Assembly (NCBI RefSeq): GCF_004337985.1
Contig: NW_021940919.1
Span: forward strand, 1,523,874 to 1,587,873
DNA: 64,000 bases
Direction of reading: 5' to 3'
Source of the DNA: Pyricularia pennisetigena
Taxonomy: Eukaryota > Ascomycota > Sordariomycetes > Magnaporthales > Pyriculariaceae
Translations under genes and position numbers: made by a program
Shown here: positions 21,542 through 32,625 of the stretch, piece after piece
How the letters are laid out: each line of letters opens with the position of its first letter
Position numbering within the stretch: position 1 is the stretch's first letter
The notes under the pieces: generated by a model
The model's database searches: none
Told to the model about the DNA's origin: nothing
What the model saw: the letters and a program-made list of their open reading frames with translations, nothing else

Positions 21542-21736
21542 TCAATTAGCTGCAACGATACAATCAGTTATATCGCTTGAATTTTCAATATCTTCAGATT
21601 TTTCTGGAATAGCCCCAATTGCACCCGCCTCCGTTTGCGTACACTGGATTTCCTGCAATTTGACAAATGCCGAATTATGGTCTGGTTCAACCCTCCGCCT
21701 TTTGCGTAAAGCTATCGCTGCAATTTGAGCTTTCAA
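21542..21736 (-). pseudogene. C-terminal remnant of a Fot1-like transposase
   Basis: A 64-codon open stretch whose LRKRRRVEPDHNSAFV lines up with the RPVKRKRVIPDPNELLV segment near the end of the intact transposase, and whose TDCIV ending lines up with NDCIIV. The rest of the protein is lost or scrambled upstream. It has no likely function. Confidence 0.6.
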
Positions 21737-21991
21737 TACCTAGATTCGCTCCTAAACCGTTGTAAGCTGCGATGTTAGTTTTAGAGCTTTTTCGGAGCTA
21801 TGAAAACAATAGTCGTTACGTGTTTTTCCTACCAAGTAGGTGGGTGCAGCGGATCGGCTGATTTGCCACCTTTTTCGACCCTTCCGGTGTTACCCAAGAC
21901 ATTTTAGAAGTGGTTTGGACCAAAAATACTGTTTTCCCCGGATTTATTGCTGATTGTTTTGATTTTGGGTATTATTTGGAGGCGTAACAGC

Positions 21992-22290
21992 TTATTGTTG
22001 TTATTGTTGTTATTGTTGTTATTGTTGTTATTGTTGTTATTGTTGTTATTGTTGTTATTGTTGTTATTGTTGTTATTGTTGTTATTGTTGTTATTGTTGT
22101 TATTGTTGTTATTGTTGTTATTGTTGTTATTGTTGTTATTGTTGTTATTGTTGTTATTGTTGTTATTGTTGTTATTGTTGTTATTGTTGTTATTGTTGTT
22201 ATTGTTGTTATTGTTGTTATTGTTGTTATTGTTGTTATTGTTGTTATTGTTGTTATTGTTGTTATTGTTGTTATTGTTGTTATTGTTGTT
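21992..22290. repeat. Perfect 9-bp satellite, about 33 copies of TTATTGTTG
   Basis: 299 bp of exact TTATTGTTG repeats with no visible variant. On the minus strand it reads as continuous asparagine codons (AAC and AAT), on the plus strand as leucine codons. The perfect phase and lack of decay inside a decayed transposon show recent expansion. Confidence 0.95.
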
Positions 22291-22670
22291 GTATCTATTA
22301 ACGCCGCGCGACAAACTGCAACTGCACGGGGAATATCACGCCGTGGTAAAGCTATGGTAAATTACATACAGGCTGTAAACCAGTCCCTAATCCCCTCCAC
22401 CCTTCACGTGGTCCTATACCCTTGATACTTCCAGCCCGTCGACCCGATATTAACTATATTCCCTTTATCCATAAAGTTCAACCAGATCGTTAGAAAAAAC
22501 GAATTTCAAACAAGGTATAATACGTTTTTGGCTAATTGCGAAGAAAAACTTTCACCAGATTAGCGATGTTGATGGTTGTTGCCCTTTGGACGAAATTCCC
22601 AACAAGTGTGGGCTCGACGGCAAAGGGCGGGCGGGCCGCTGTTGTCGATAGCTAACCGCGTTATCCCAGT

Positions 22671-22861
22671 TATGACATTTGGGCCCTGAGATCACCAGAC
22701 CCTGCCCCTGACCCCTGACCAACGACCCACCAGCACCCTTTATCCGCGTCGCGTCAAGCTCAGCAATTTCGTTTGTTGCCTTTCCTCTCCTCAGCGTAGA
22801 ATTCTCGTCGATAAAGTGCCAATAGACTAGCTTCCTTGCTATGCTTACCCTGACCGTGACA
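22671..22861 (+). repeat. Diverged solo LTR of the gypsy family
   Basis: In reverse complement it aligns along its whole length with the 193-bp LTR at 2770-2962: the same CTAGTCTATTGGC, GAGGAGAGGAAAGG, TGAGCTTGACGCGACG and GGGTCTGGTGATCTCA blocks, with about 10-15 percent differences and small indels. Orientation is opposite to the full element. The flanking five bases (CCAGT and AAAGT) do not match well, so whether it is a true solo LTR or the end of a deleted element is open. Confidence 0.85.
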
Positions 22862-23903
22862 AAAGTCTTCAGGCGCTGGCTTAAAGATTATGTATCCAGT
22901 ACGAGAAAGGCTCTACCACAACGCAGGGCACGCATGAGATTGGCGGAGGTGCCATCCAAAACGATCTCTTTCTGTAATCCGCCTTGGGGAACGGGAACTC
23001 AACGACTTTAACCGCTTGACACAGGTGTACTGGAATCAGCGAATGCTACGAGATGACCGGTATCACGACCTTCAAGATCTCGGTGACCGTAATCTGGGCC
23101 GCCCTGAAGAAAACGTGCAATTGCTTGCAAATTTGGAGACGGCCGAGGAGCTTTTCCTCTATAATCCATAGCGAATGACCGCCAAAGACGAGCGCGCTGT
23201 ACGCAAGATTTTGCGCAGGTATAGGCTTATTAAACACGGGCCTATATTTGGTACTAGGTTGAGTGCAAATTTAACAGGGGAAATATACTGCAAACGATTC
23301 GGAGGCACGTTCTTGTGAAGAGTCTTTTGTAGAGGACTCGCCTACAGAGGACCATCCGGCCGAACGACCTCTTTCTTTGAAAAGCCCGTTAGCTGCTGGT
23401 TCGGGTGATATTTCAATGGAAGAAAATGACGTAAACTCGTCTGCAGAAGGGGAATACGATACAGCAGATGAAGCAGATAATACTTTCGTTAACCCGGCTG
23501 TTAGGTGTAAATCACAGCCGTGAATAGCTTCATATCATGTAGCACCCGGGATTAACCCCTTAATACGTTAACTTGTTACATACTTAGGTGGGCCCAGCCA
23601 TGCATCAAGCGATTAGACGAGCGTTCTTGGGGTAAGTTTAATTTGTATGTAAAACCCTACTAGTTATATATACCTAAAAAATGACATATAGCGGGCGTAA
23701 AAACATGTGGCTAACCCTCGTAAATTTTACCGAAAGTTGACTATTAGCAGGGCGATTTTAGCCCTCGCGTGTATGTAAAAACAAGGGGAAAAAGTCGAGA
23801 AAAATTGACCGAGAAATCTTCAAAAGTCAAGAAGGGAGTTGAAACACAGTCTCTGGTGCGCGAAACAGGGGTGCACAACGTAATTCGTCGTTACCTTAAC
23901 TAT
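22862..23903. other. Decayed sequence, probably retroelement remnant
   Basis: Base composition is near-coding, but every frame is interrupted. A stretch at about 22990-23190 on the plus strand keeps charged, coding-like residues (ELNDFNRLTQVYW and a following acidic helix) up to TAG. It could be an old gag or a host gene fragment; I cannot identify it. Confidence 0.35.
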
Positions 23904-24548
23904 TAGTCTCAGTGCTCAGACTAGACCCCCCACCCCCTGAAAAGGTGGTTTAATCCAAGCACTGACATTACATGGTAAGCGCGCGTGGCCCCGAAAACGG
24001 GATCCTGTTTTCACGACGGCGAAGGATCGGTGGCAGCGAAGCGCATTTGATAACGGAAGCCAAAAGTTTAATACCGATCCTGCCTTCACTTGTTTGACTA
24101 AGGGAGAGCGGACGGGATCCCGTATATTCCAGTGGGTATGGTCGTATGCGGAGGACCGAAGCATCTGCGTTTCCTCGCGTTCAAATTTTGTTCGCGTTCC
24201 GCCTTCTGCAGCTCCCGCGTCGTCCCGATCCCCAGTGGCGTCTGGATTATACAAATGCCAAAAATATGTCTCACAGTAGCCGTTTGTATTGTTTACCCCG
24301 CTCAGGGCAAAACATAAAAGGTACGATAGCTTGTGGCGCAACATAGTCCAAAGATTAATAATCGTATGTTTTCTGATGGGAGTCTTTCCCAGACTACCCT
24401 CGCGGAGCAAAGATTCCAAGCAAAGTTTGACGGTACTTCTAAACTCGTCTAGCATTAGACTAAGTTCTGTACTAGATCCTCAAGCCACGTCCACCGGTTT
24501 GTCTCTGGCACTAAACTGCAGTCGGCGCTGGTTGCCTGTCTAGTCTAG
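23904..24548. repeat. Repeat family X end with attached open stretch
   Basis: The outer end of family X (TAGTCTCAGTGCTCAGACTA) is at 23904-23938. A CTAGTCTAGGGGG string at 24540-24552 might mark the opposite end of this unit. Between them lies a 179-codon minus-strand frame (23916-24455) without recognisable domains and with a biased composition; I do not count it as a gene. Confidence 0.4.
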
Positions 24549-24980
24549 GGGGTAAGAAGCTGACAACAAACACCAGGGAATTGTGAAAACAAAAGGTATC
24601 CAATCAGAGTTGGTCGACGGAAGGGAGAATAAGCTAAGTGTTCCTGTCAAGATGCGGGCCGTGCCTCTTGACAACCTCGACTCCTTGACAAGCTAGCCAA
24701 TAAGTCTCTTTTTGTAGGAGAAAGAAAGAAAAAAAAAAAGACATCGTCACCCGCGTTCTTTTGTGAACCACTTACCATCTTTGCATTTTCCCCACCTTTT
24801 CATTTTGAGAGGACTTAGGCCCATGGAGCGATCCTTGTTTTCCGATGGCCCCATAGGATGAAGTTTTCAGCTTCGGCACCTCGGCAGGAATCCCGCAGCG
24901 TACCATCGCAAGACCGGGGTTGAGATGGAGAACACACCGACCGTATACATCAGTTCCAAAACAACAATCATCAGCTCGGC
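24549..24980. other. Upstream region of the PTH11-like gene
   Basis: This 430-base stretch marks the change from repeat island to gene-bearing DNA. It contains an A-rich tract at 24720-24740. No other feature seen. Confidence 0.5.
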
Positions 24981-26509
24981 ATGACGGAAGGCCCATCCAA
25001 GCTCCCGGGTCTTCCGGGCTTCCATCCGGAGACCATTCAGCCCTGGATAGTGGCCGTGGAGGTCTCGGTCAATGTGCTGGCCGTGGTGTCGGTCGGGATG
25101 CGCCTGCTGAGCCGGCGCATCAAACGTTGGCAATTGTGGTGGGATGACTACACCATCATCTTTAGCCTGATGTGGAACCTGGTGGTCGTCGGCTTCGCCT
25201 TTGCCATGTACAGCAACGGCATGGGACTTCACGCCGACAAGGTGCCTGTGGGTAACATAGTCATGATGGCCAAGTGGCTCGTAGTAGCTGAGATCCTTTA
25301 TGCGTGGAACCTTGGTAGGTAAATCTTGGGTTGAATGAAACTTGTTTTGACTGCAAGAACCGCTGACGTCGTCTCACAACATCAACAACCGCAGTCTGGA
25401 CAAAGATCAGCCTGTTGCTCATGTACACTCGGATTTTCCAGACCAACCTTGTCCGGCGCATCTGCATCGGCATCGGAATCTTGATCGTCTGTTGGGGCTT
25501 CACCGTCATGTTCCTCTTCATCTTCATCTGCTTCCCCGTCCAGAAGCTGTGGTACCCAGATATCCCCGGTCACTGCATCAACCAGGTTGCCACATGGATC
25601 GCCAACGGCGTCTCGACCATCCTGACCGACATCGCCATTCTAGTCATCCCCTTCACTCAGGTCTGGAAGCTGCAGCTGAGCCGGGCGGACAAGATCGGGT
25701 TGACGGTTGCCTTTGGCTCAGGTTTCTTGTAAGTGGAAGCGGCTGCCGTTTCCCTCCATCTCCCCTTTTGTGTTGACGGAGATTTCCCATGGAACAAAAG
25801 CTCACAGCCCACCTCCAGCGTCGTTTTTGCATCAACCTACCGCGCCTCTATCCTCTTCACCTACAATAACAATGACCCAACCTACACTCTAGCGCCGACA
25901 GTAGGCTGGACGGCCATCGAAATGTCGGGCGGCATCATCTCGGCCTGCCTGCCGACCATGCGTCCTTGCCTGCAGTATTTTGCCCGCAAGTGTGGCATAA
26001 AGCGCAGCCCGTTTGGTAGCTCAGAAGGCAAAACCCCGGGTCGTTCGAATACGGACAGCATACAGTCAGCCCCTGGGCCGCCGCCGACCCCTGGTGAGGG
26101 TATGCTGTATCCGAACCAACAACCCCAAACTCGCAACAAGCCGCGGTCGATGACCATCTCATCGCGACATGAGCTCTACGAAGGCAAGACGGGCGTGGTT
26201 GGCAGCATCAACGTGCGCAAAGGGAGTGCCAGCAGTGGAATCGATGAAAGGCTCCACGCCCACGACGATTATCGAGCGACGGCGGTGTCTTTGCAAAGCC
26301 CACCCGACGCCGATCTTCGGCCCGACGTACGAGGTGTCATGTACAGAGTGTCGAGCTACCCATCCAACGGTGGCCGCGGCGACTCGAGAAGAAAAGGAAG
26401 CGATGTAGAGAGTGTGATACCGCCAAATGGTATCATGGTGCAAATGGACATTACTCAATCATCATCAAGGATCGCACCGCGCGACCATGATGGCGGTGGA
26501 AGGTGGTGA
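24981..26509 (+). CDS. PTH11-like integral membrane protein (fungal rhodopsin-domain family)
   Basis: Three exons: 24981-25314, 25395-25728 and 25819-26509, joined by clean GT-AG introns of 80 and 90 bases that keep frame, giving 452 residues. The first 290 residues hold about seven hydrophobic helices with the family signatures WWDDYTIIF after helix 2, a WTKISLLLMYTRIF segment after the first junction, an ADKIGLTVAFGSGF block before the second junction, and the PTVGWTAIEMSGGIISACLPTMRP box in the last helices. The cytosolic tail of about 160 residues is Pro/Ser-rich and disordered. Members sense surface cues or host signals during appressorium formation; the founding PTH11 also has an outer CFEM domain, which is absent here. 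Ligand unknown. Confidence 0.88.
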
Positions 26510-27550
26510 TGAGCAGTGATGAAAATGTGCAACGTTAGGTAGTGGGACAATAATTCAATCTTTTGTAACCGTGGAAACATATTTTGATCAAGGATATTGC
26601 TTGGTGTCAGTGAGGCTGAGATGGGTGAGGAGTTAGTCTGGTGATTGAGATGAACCTAGAGGATATGGGATACGGTTAAGGCATGTGTCCAATTAATCTC
26701 ATAAAAGGAACCACCGTTGATCGAGCGACCGACAAGAAAACTCCAGCTCAGCATTATTTTACTGTCGTCTAAGAAATCAATCAACGTTCAGGAACGAGAT
26801 TAGTTAGCTCCGCTCAGCTTTTGGCTCATGCCCCACATCCATACCTAAGCTTGCTTGCAAGCAGTCTGAAGCTGTCGGTGCAACATTGTCACATGCAACC
26901 CTCGCAGATCAACTTCCGACCCAGAACCTGTTGTTGGCTGGATGGTTCGACCGCGAAACGCACAGTGGCGTTGGTCGCGACCAAATTCGATCCTTTGCAT
27001 TCCACATCGTCTGGATCGCAAAATCCTTCCGGATCATGTTTCCACCCACGGAACCCAGCAAGGCGAGGAAATAAAGAGAGAGAGAGAAAAAAAAAAAAAA
27101 AAAAATCCCCCCAAAAAAACCACGCCACTTCCCCGGCAACACTGAAACGTAAATCGTCGAACCCCCGTCGAGGATGGTTCGATTCCGACGACACGACGAC
27201 AGACGCTGTGCCAATATTTGGAGATCTGTGGGCCGATTTGCAGTTTCTCCTTTTCTTGGATGGCATTTCTAGTGTTTTGGACTCATGTGATTTTGTTGAT
27301 TCCCATTGTTACAAAAAAACCACCACGTCTCCTTGGGCTGGAACGACTTCCAATATTAGATTACGTCTAGTTCTTGTAGAAAGCTTTTATTTTTCCCGCC
27401 GAGTACCTTTCAAAGTCGGAGTTATGATAAGAAAATTGATTTTGTATTAAGATATATACATGTACCTTCCCACCTAGCACTGCAGGCACTCTATACCTCC
27501 TCGTACCTAAACACCAAATACACACAAGAGGCAAAAATACACAGCATACA
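26510..27550. other. Intergenic region
   Basis: No convincing gene. Frames on both strands across 26820-27450 overlap each other and include an A-rich tract (27090-27106). The last 100 bases would be the promoter of the next gene. Confidence 0.5.
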
Positions 27551-28351
27551 ATGGACAGGCAAAACAGAGCCCTATCCGTCCGCAAGGGCCAGTCCCCCTT
27601 CCCCCGCCCATCCGCACCGCCGGCATCAGCAGCTCAGCAGCCGCGCGCGCCACCGACGCCGCCCCAGGACTACTCGGACGACGAGAATGCGGCCCGCGGC
27701 CAGTACAGGAACAACTTCAACAAGTCGTCCTCCCGCTACACCAGCGGCCGACAGGAACCTGTCGCATCCGCCTTTCCGAGCTACTACTTTGCAAACGACG
27801 GCAATGCCGCCAACACCACCAAATCGCGATCCCCACAACAACAACAGCGTCCGCCCACACCGCCCAAGGACGCACCGCAGACGCGCACCTCCCCCAGGAT
27901 GCCGCAGGGTCCGTTCCAGGGCACCAGGAGACGCCAGCCTAGCGAGCCACAGCCGCAGAGCAGGCCTCGCACGGCATCGCAAAGACAGCAGCAGCAGCAG
28001 CAGTATTCGTACAGTGATGCAGACTACCAAAACACATCCTCCTCGCGCGTCCGCGACTACTCCAACGTCTCCATCAACATCGGCACCGATGGGTTCGGCT
28101 TCGGAGGAGCTGGAGGTCCGTCCATCACCGTCAATGGACGCGACTGGCGGGACGAAGGCGGCCGCAGTCGGGATTATAATCGGTACCGGGACGAGAGGGC
28201 CAACGGCGGCAGGTATTGGGATGAAGGCCGCGACGACGGCAGGCCGCGCATCAATCATATCCACACGCCTTTTATCAGCACACCGTTTGGGTTCGGTGGC
28301 GACAAGCCGCGGGCTGGGTTCTTGAATTTAGGCGGGTTTGGCATCTTCTGA
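27551..28351 (+). CDS. Hypothetical low-complexity protein
   Basis: A 266-residue single-exon frame. Residues 1-170 are disordered, rich in Pro, Gln, Arg and Ser, with PPTPP motifs repeated at about 37 and 100 and a QQQQQQ tract near 152. A short ordered segment (SINIGTDGFGFGGAGGPSI) and an Arg/Gly/Asp/Tyr-rich stretch follow (about 195-240), then a hydrophobic, Gly- and Phe-rich C-terminus (NLGGFGIF). Open frames exist on the other frames too because of high GC, but this one has a sensible ATG shortly after an A-rich leader and continues across the whole compositional block. RG-rich regions often bind RNA; that is a guess here. I do not recognise the family. Confidence 0.6.
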   Translation: MDRQNRALSVRKGQSPFPRPSAPPASAAQQPRAPPTPPQDYSDDENAARGQYRNNFNKSSSRYTSGRQEPVASAFPSYYFANDGNAANTTKSRSPQQQQRPPTPPKDAPQTRTSPRMPQGPFQGTRRRQPSEPQPQSRPRTASQRQQQQQQYSYSDADYQNTSSSRVRDYSNVSINIGTDGFGFGGAGGPSITVNGRDWRDEGGRSRDYNRYRDERANGGRYWDEGRDDGRPRINHIHTPFISTPFGFGGDKPRAGFLNLGGFGIF

Positions 28352-28367
28352 AGAGAGACAAGGATGA

Positions 28368-28368
<1 letters not shown>

Positions 28369-28408
<40 letters not shown>
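28369..28408. repeat. Homopolymer tract of 40 A
   Basis: It begins 17 bases after the stop codon of the preceding gene. It could be an expanded natural tract or the tail of an inserted retro-copy; no flanking duplication is visible. Confidence 0.9.
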
Positions 28409-28411
<3 letters not shown>

Positions 28412-29115
28412 CGAGGCGCTGGGTCAACAGGGGGCCACCCCTTCGCCTGGCTTGTTGTAGAACTTTTGTAATCTACTGTACCAGTATATTATCAATCATG
28501 AAAACGATGTAAATATCTTGACGATGGTGTTATACCTGCCGCGGTATTTCCGCTTGCAAAGGACCTGTTGCTTCCCCTGTAGATTGCCAAGTGTCCTCAC
28601 TTGACGAAGTTGCAGCTGAAGATAAGGGCATGCTGTTCATTCAAAGTAAGTCAACAAGGAGATGCATCCGTCCAGATCGTCCTGTTTTCGTCCCACAATA
28701 TATCACCTTGCCTGTCAGCTCGTCCAATGAGCTGCTCAAACACAAGACGACCCTTGTAGATCCAGGTCCGGCACCAAAAGACGTAGTTGGCAAATTAGCG
28801 GAAAAACGCTCAAGATAGAAGACTGGACTTGACATGGAAACACCGCCTGCCCGGTAGTGCGTTTTTAGAATACAAACATGGCCAAGCCCGCCATGCAAAG
28901 GGCAAAATGCGTGTCTATAAGTTTCCCCCTAAAGAACAAGACAGAAAAAAGAAACATTGTATCAGGAAGTTGATTGCTAAAAAGCTTTGCTAGATTTTCT
29001 TTCCCCTCGGCAGAAAAACACGTACGTGGCCGTTTGCTTTGTTCGGTTAAAGTTATTGGATTATTCGTACATCAGGTCTGCCTTCTTCGTCTTCATTTAC
29101 CAAGTGCCTCACCAT
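28409..29115. other. Convergent intergenic region
   Basis: It lies between the 3' ends of the low-complexity gene and the E1 beta gene. Small frames only; nothing supported. Confidence 0.5.
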
Positions 29116-30377
29116 TTACAGCTTCAGCATCTTGGCGGCGTGCTCCTCGATGATCTGCTCGGTGGGGAAGCTCATCTCCTCGAGCTTCTGGGCATAAGGA
29201 GTCGGCACGTCGGCACCGGTCACACGCTGGGCAGGAGCGTCGAGGTAGTCAAAGGCGTACTCCATCGTCAGGGCCAGGATCTCAGAACCAACGCCAAAGG
29301 CCGGGAAGCCCGACTCGACCGACATAAGGCGGTGGGTCTTCTTGACCGACTGGATGATGGCGTTGACGTCGAGGGGCTTGATGGACCTCAGGTTGATGAC
29401 CTCGACCTCGACTCCGTACTTCTTCTTGAGGTTCTCAGCAGCGACGAGCGACTGGCCAACGCAGCGCGAGAGGGTAACGATGGTCAGGTCCTTGCCTTGG
29501 CGCTCGATCTTGGCCTTACCGAAGGGGATGACGAAGTCGTCCTTCTGAGCCGCCTCGGACATGGGAAAGCTCTGGCCGTACATGAGCTCGTTCTCGAGAA
29601 CGACAACGGGGTTCGGGTCGCGGATAGCAGCCTTGAGCAGACCCTTGGCGTCCTCAGCCGACCAAGGGGAGACGACCTTCAGACCAGGGACGCTGCCGTA
29701 CCAAGCGCTGTAGTCCTGCGAGTGCTGAGCACCGACACCGGCAGCGAAACCGTTGGGTCCACGGAAGGTGATGTTGCAGGGCTGGATACCACCGGACATG
29801 TACAGGGTCTTGGCGGCCGAGTTGACGATGTGGTCGATAGATTGCATGGCGAAGTTGTACGTCATGAACTCGCACTGCGGTTTCACGAATTGGCTTTGGT
29901 GAGTTTGCTGAAACAGAACGAAGTGTTTGCGCTGCGCGTGCTCGCGCATCAACAGATAGAGGATAGGTTAGGGGCTCTGCTTACGACAGGGTGCAGACCA
30001 CTGAGGGCAGCACCAACGGCCAGACCAGTGAAACCCATCTCAGTGATGGGGGTATCGATGATCCTGCGCTCACCAAACCTATCCAGCAAGCCCTTGGTGA
30101 CCTTGTATGCGCCGTTGTACTGAGCGACCTCCTCTCCCATGACAAAGACCTTGTCATTGGCCTCAAGCTCCTCGACGAGTGCCTCGTTGAGCGCCTCACG
30201 GACTGTGTATTCCTTGGTTCCCGACGATGCCCACCTCTGCTGCATCGAAACGGCCGGGCGGAAGGCAGCAGCCCTTTGCGAGCCTATTAATGACGACGTG
30301 CCGGTCGAGGATCTGAGTGCCGGGGCGCGGGCTGCCGTAGCAGCCATACGGACTGCCGGTCGCAGATAGCGGGACAT
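29116..30377 (-). CDS. PDB1: Pyruvate dehydrogenase E1 component subunit beta, mitochondrial
   Basis: Two exons, 30377-29985 and 29874-29116, with a 110-base intron (GTAAGC...CAG) falling between GLHPV and CEFMTYNF; 383 residues, the usual length. Residues 1 to about 50 are an arginine/alanine/serine-rich presequence without acidic residues. The remainder is the E1 beta fold: the [14 protein letters not shown] start, [19 protein letters not shown], the conserved [14 protein letters not shown] block, and [22 protein letters not shown]. The C-terminal transketolase-type domain ends in the [13 protein letters not shown] motif. With E1 alpha it forms the thiamine-diphosphate enzyme that decarboxylates pyruvate and passes the acetyl group to E2 lipoamide in the mitochondrial matrix. 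The start at 30377 is chosen because the presequence begins there. Reading is clean throughout. Confidence 0.97.
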
Positions 30378-31343
30378 TTTCGTGGGCGGCTGGGTTAGAG
30401 AAAAGACCGTAGGTAAAAAGTCAAAAGATGTCAAGATATCAATCGACTGCCCGGCAGGTAGTGAATACAGTCAATTGAGGGGCTGGACGAGCGTCTGGAT
30501 TGCTTGATGAGTCGTGTGCTTGTGGTGTTGAATGGAAGCTCAACCAGCAGAGTGTCGAGGCAATTTTTTTTTCGATCTCGCGAGTCGGAGCTGCGGCGTG
30601 GAGCTTGCCCGTTTACTTCCGTCCGTGCTGATGTCTTAATGCCTTTAGCTGCATGTACCTGAGCCAGTTGAGTTGGACTTGTTGGGACAGGCTTGGCGCT
30701 AAGCCAAAACGGGACTAGCGTAGCAGATGTTCTGCCAAACACTGCAAGGGTCGGGGTCCGCAACATTTTCTAGTGGTAGGTTTCCAAGCCTGGCACTCCA
30801 ATATCCGTACTGCGTATTACTGTTTAACCAAATCGTCTGGAAGGCAATGCCCGTCATCTGATGTGATCAACAAGATGAGCATCCGTGGCTGCAGAATTCG
30901 ATTGATTCCAAGAGCACAGGAATGAGTGGGTGGTGGGTAGTGGAGAGGTTGCTTTCTAGGAGCCAAAATTTCCATATCGCTAACATGAATAGCAAAGTCC
31001 TTATCAGGCGATAGCCGGAATTGGCCCGCCCGAGTACGGATATTACAGCAAAACACATCGATACGCAGACTCAAAAGCATTCTCAGCGCCACTGCTAGCG
31101 TAAGAAGGTTTTCCACAAGACGTCCAAATCATTGCTATTCCGCAGGTCCTCTGCTATTACGAAGGTCGAAGCTTTGCTCCGCTAAGTGCTACTGCTATGA
31201 TTAATGTAATCCTCATTAGCTTTATATTTTCTTTTTTTTTTTTTTTTTCTTTCCAAAAAAATCGTCCAGAATGGGCTCAGCACGACCGCCCATCCGGTTA
31301 AATGAAGAACAATCCCACCCTGCACCGCGACAGAAATGTCCGC
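30378..31343. other. Intergenic region between PDB1 and ERG6
   Basis: It contains the promoter of PDB1 and the 3' end of the ERG6 transcript. A T-rich tract lies at 31229-31250. No gene seen. Confidence 0.5.
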
Positions 31344-32625
31344 TCAGTTCAAGGGCTTGCGGCCGACCATCAGGTACATGGGCGTGAAGATGTTCTCCTT
31401 GGCACCAGCAACAAGCGCATCACCACCAGTTGCCAGTGCGTCGGCCGTTTTCTTGGTGCCAGCAGGAGCAACGCCAATCGTCTCAAGCACGCCTGCCACG
31501 CCGTGCAGGCAAGTCCTGGCCCACTTGGTCATGCGCAGCACTGTGAACAGATCAAAGTAGGACTGGAGGTACTTGAGGTCACCAGCCAAAGGCCAGTACC
31601 AAGGCAACTCGTCACCCTTTTGAGCGAGATCTTCGGTCTTGAGGACCTCGAAGCCAGCCGCCTTCATGGCAGCCTCACCCTCGCTGATGGGAACCATGTT
31701 GGAGATACCGTTGCCGAGCTCAATCTTGAGGCGGATGTCGCGGTGGTGAAGGTTCTCGTTGTCGTAATCATCAGTCATAAGCCATTCATAAACACCGAAG
31801 GTGCCACCAGGCTTCAGTACGCGGAAAATCTCGCTGTAGACACCCTCGAGTTTTGGGGCGTGCACTGTGGCCTCGATGGCGTAGACCGCATCGAACGATT
31901 CGTCGGGGAAAGACATTTGCTGCGGGGTATATAGCGGTGAGTAGGGGTCCAGCGCAGGGGATAGACCGCGGGGAAAAAGCTTGCGTAGCATACCATGAAG
32001 TCACCCTTGACGAACTGGAGCTGGCTGTCCAGCTTCTCCTTCTGAGCATAGTGTGTAGCGCGATCGATCTGGTAGTCGTTGTTGTTCAGACCGACGACGT
32101 TGCAGCCGGTGAACTTTGCGATCTCGCGGGCCGGACCACCAACACCGCAACCAACATCGAGCACAGTCATGCCCTCCTTGATGCCAATCTGATGCGCCAG
32201 GTAGTGCTCATGACGGGCAATTGCCTGGTAGAACGACTCGCCGTGTGAAAAGCGGCAGAAGTGGAAGGATTGGCCCCAGCCGTACTCGTAGAGGTCTGTC
32301 GCAAGGTTGTAGTAGTGCCTCGTCAGGGTGGCGTACTCCTTTTGCCTAGCCTATTGCGCAACTGTTAGATAACGAGAACATGCATGGTAATTTCGGTCTG
32401 TAAATGACAACTTACAGCACGCTCCTCGGGAGTCTCGTTTGCAGCAGTCTTGTTGTCAAAGTGCTTGAAGTATTCGTCTACAGCAAGCTTCTTGGCCTCC
32501 TTGTCCTTGGAGAACATGGCAGCAATGCCACCAGCAGCCATGGCAGACTTGCCGTGCAGCGCCTTGTTGAACTCGGCATCGCGCTGCTTGTCCTCCTTCT
32601 CGAGGCCTTGCTTGGGAGCGCCCAT
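31344..32625 (-). CDS. ERG6: Sterol 24-C-methyltransferase
   Basis: Three exons: 32625-32416, 32350-31994 and 31919-31344, with introns of 65 and 74 bases; 380 residues, standard for the family. The enzyme transfers a methyl group from S-adenosylmethionine to C24 of zymosterol-type sterols in ergosterol synthesis, at the endoplasmic reticulum or lipid droplets. Seen: the sterol-binding region [11 protein letters not shown] (91-101), the SAM-binding motif LDVGCGVGG (134-142), the EATVHAP segment after the second junction, and a C-terminal sterol methyltransferase domain ending in [11 protein letters not shown]. The start at 32625 gives the conserved short hydrophilic N-terminus. No oddity seen. 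Confidence 0.97.

Larger units (their letters stand above)
21463..22350 (-). mobile_element. Remnant of a third Fot1-like element
   Basis: Near 21463 the sequence GTCGGGACCCCCTAACGATC is a mutated version of the end of copies A and B (GTCGGGTACCCCCTGATGGC). Inside, on the minus strand, lies a piece resembling the C-terminus of the transposase (separate entry) and then a 9-bp satellite. The other end is not visible, and the right boundary is approximate. Confidence 0.55.

Noticed and set aside
21992..22290. CRISPR-like array
   Set aside because: A continuous 9-bp satellite without spacers, in a fungal genome.
23916..24455. 179-codon minus-strand frame as a gene
   Set aside because: Starts and ends in repeat family DNA, shows no domain, and competes with several plus-strand frames.
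27170..27190. GGTTCGATTCC as a tRNA B box
   Set aside because: No fitting T stem, D arm or acceptor stem around it.
26821..27450. 209-codon frame upstream of the low-complexity gene
   Set aside because: Low-complexity lysine run from an A tract, no domain, and long frames on the other strand over the same bases.
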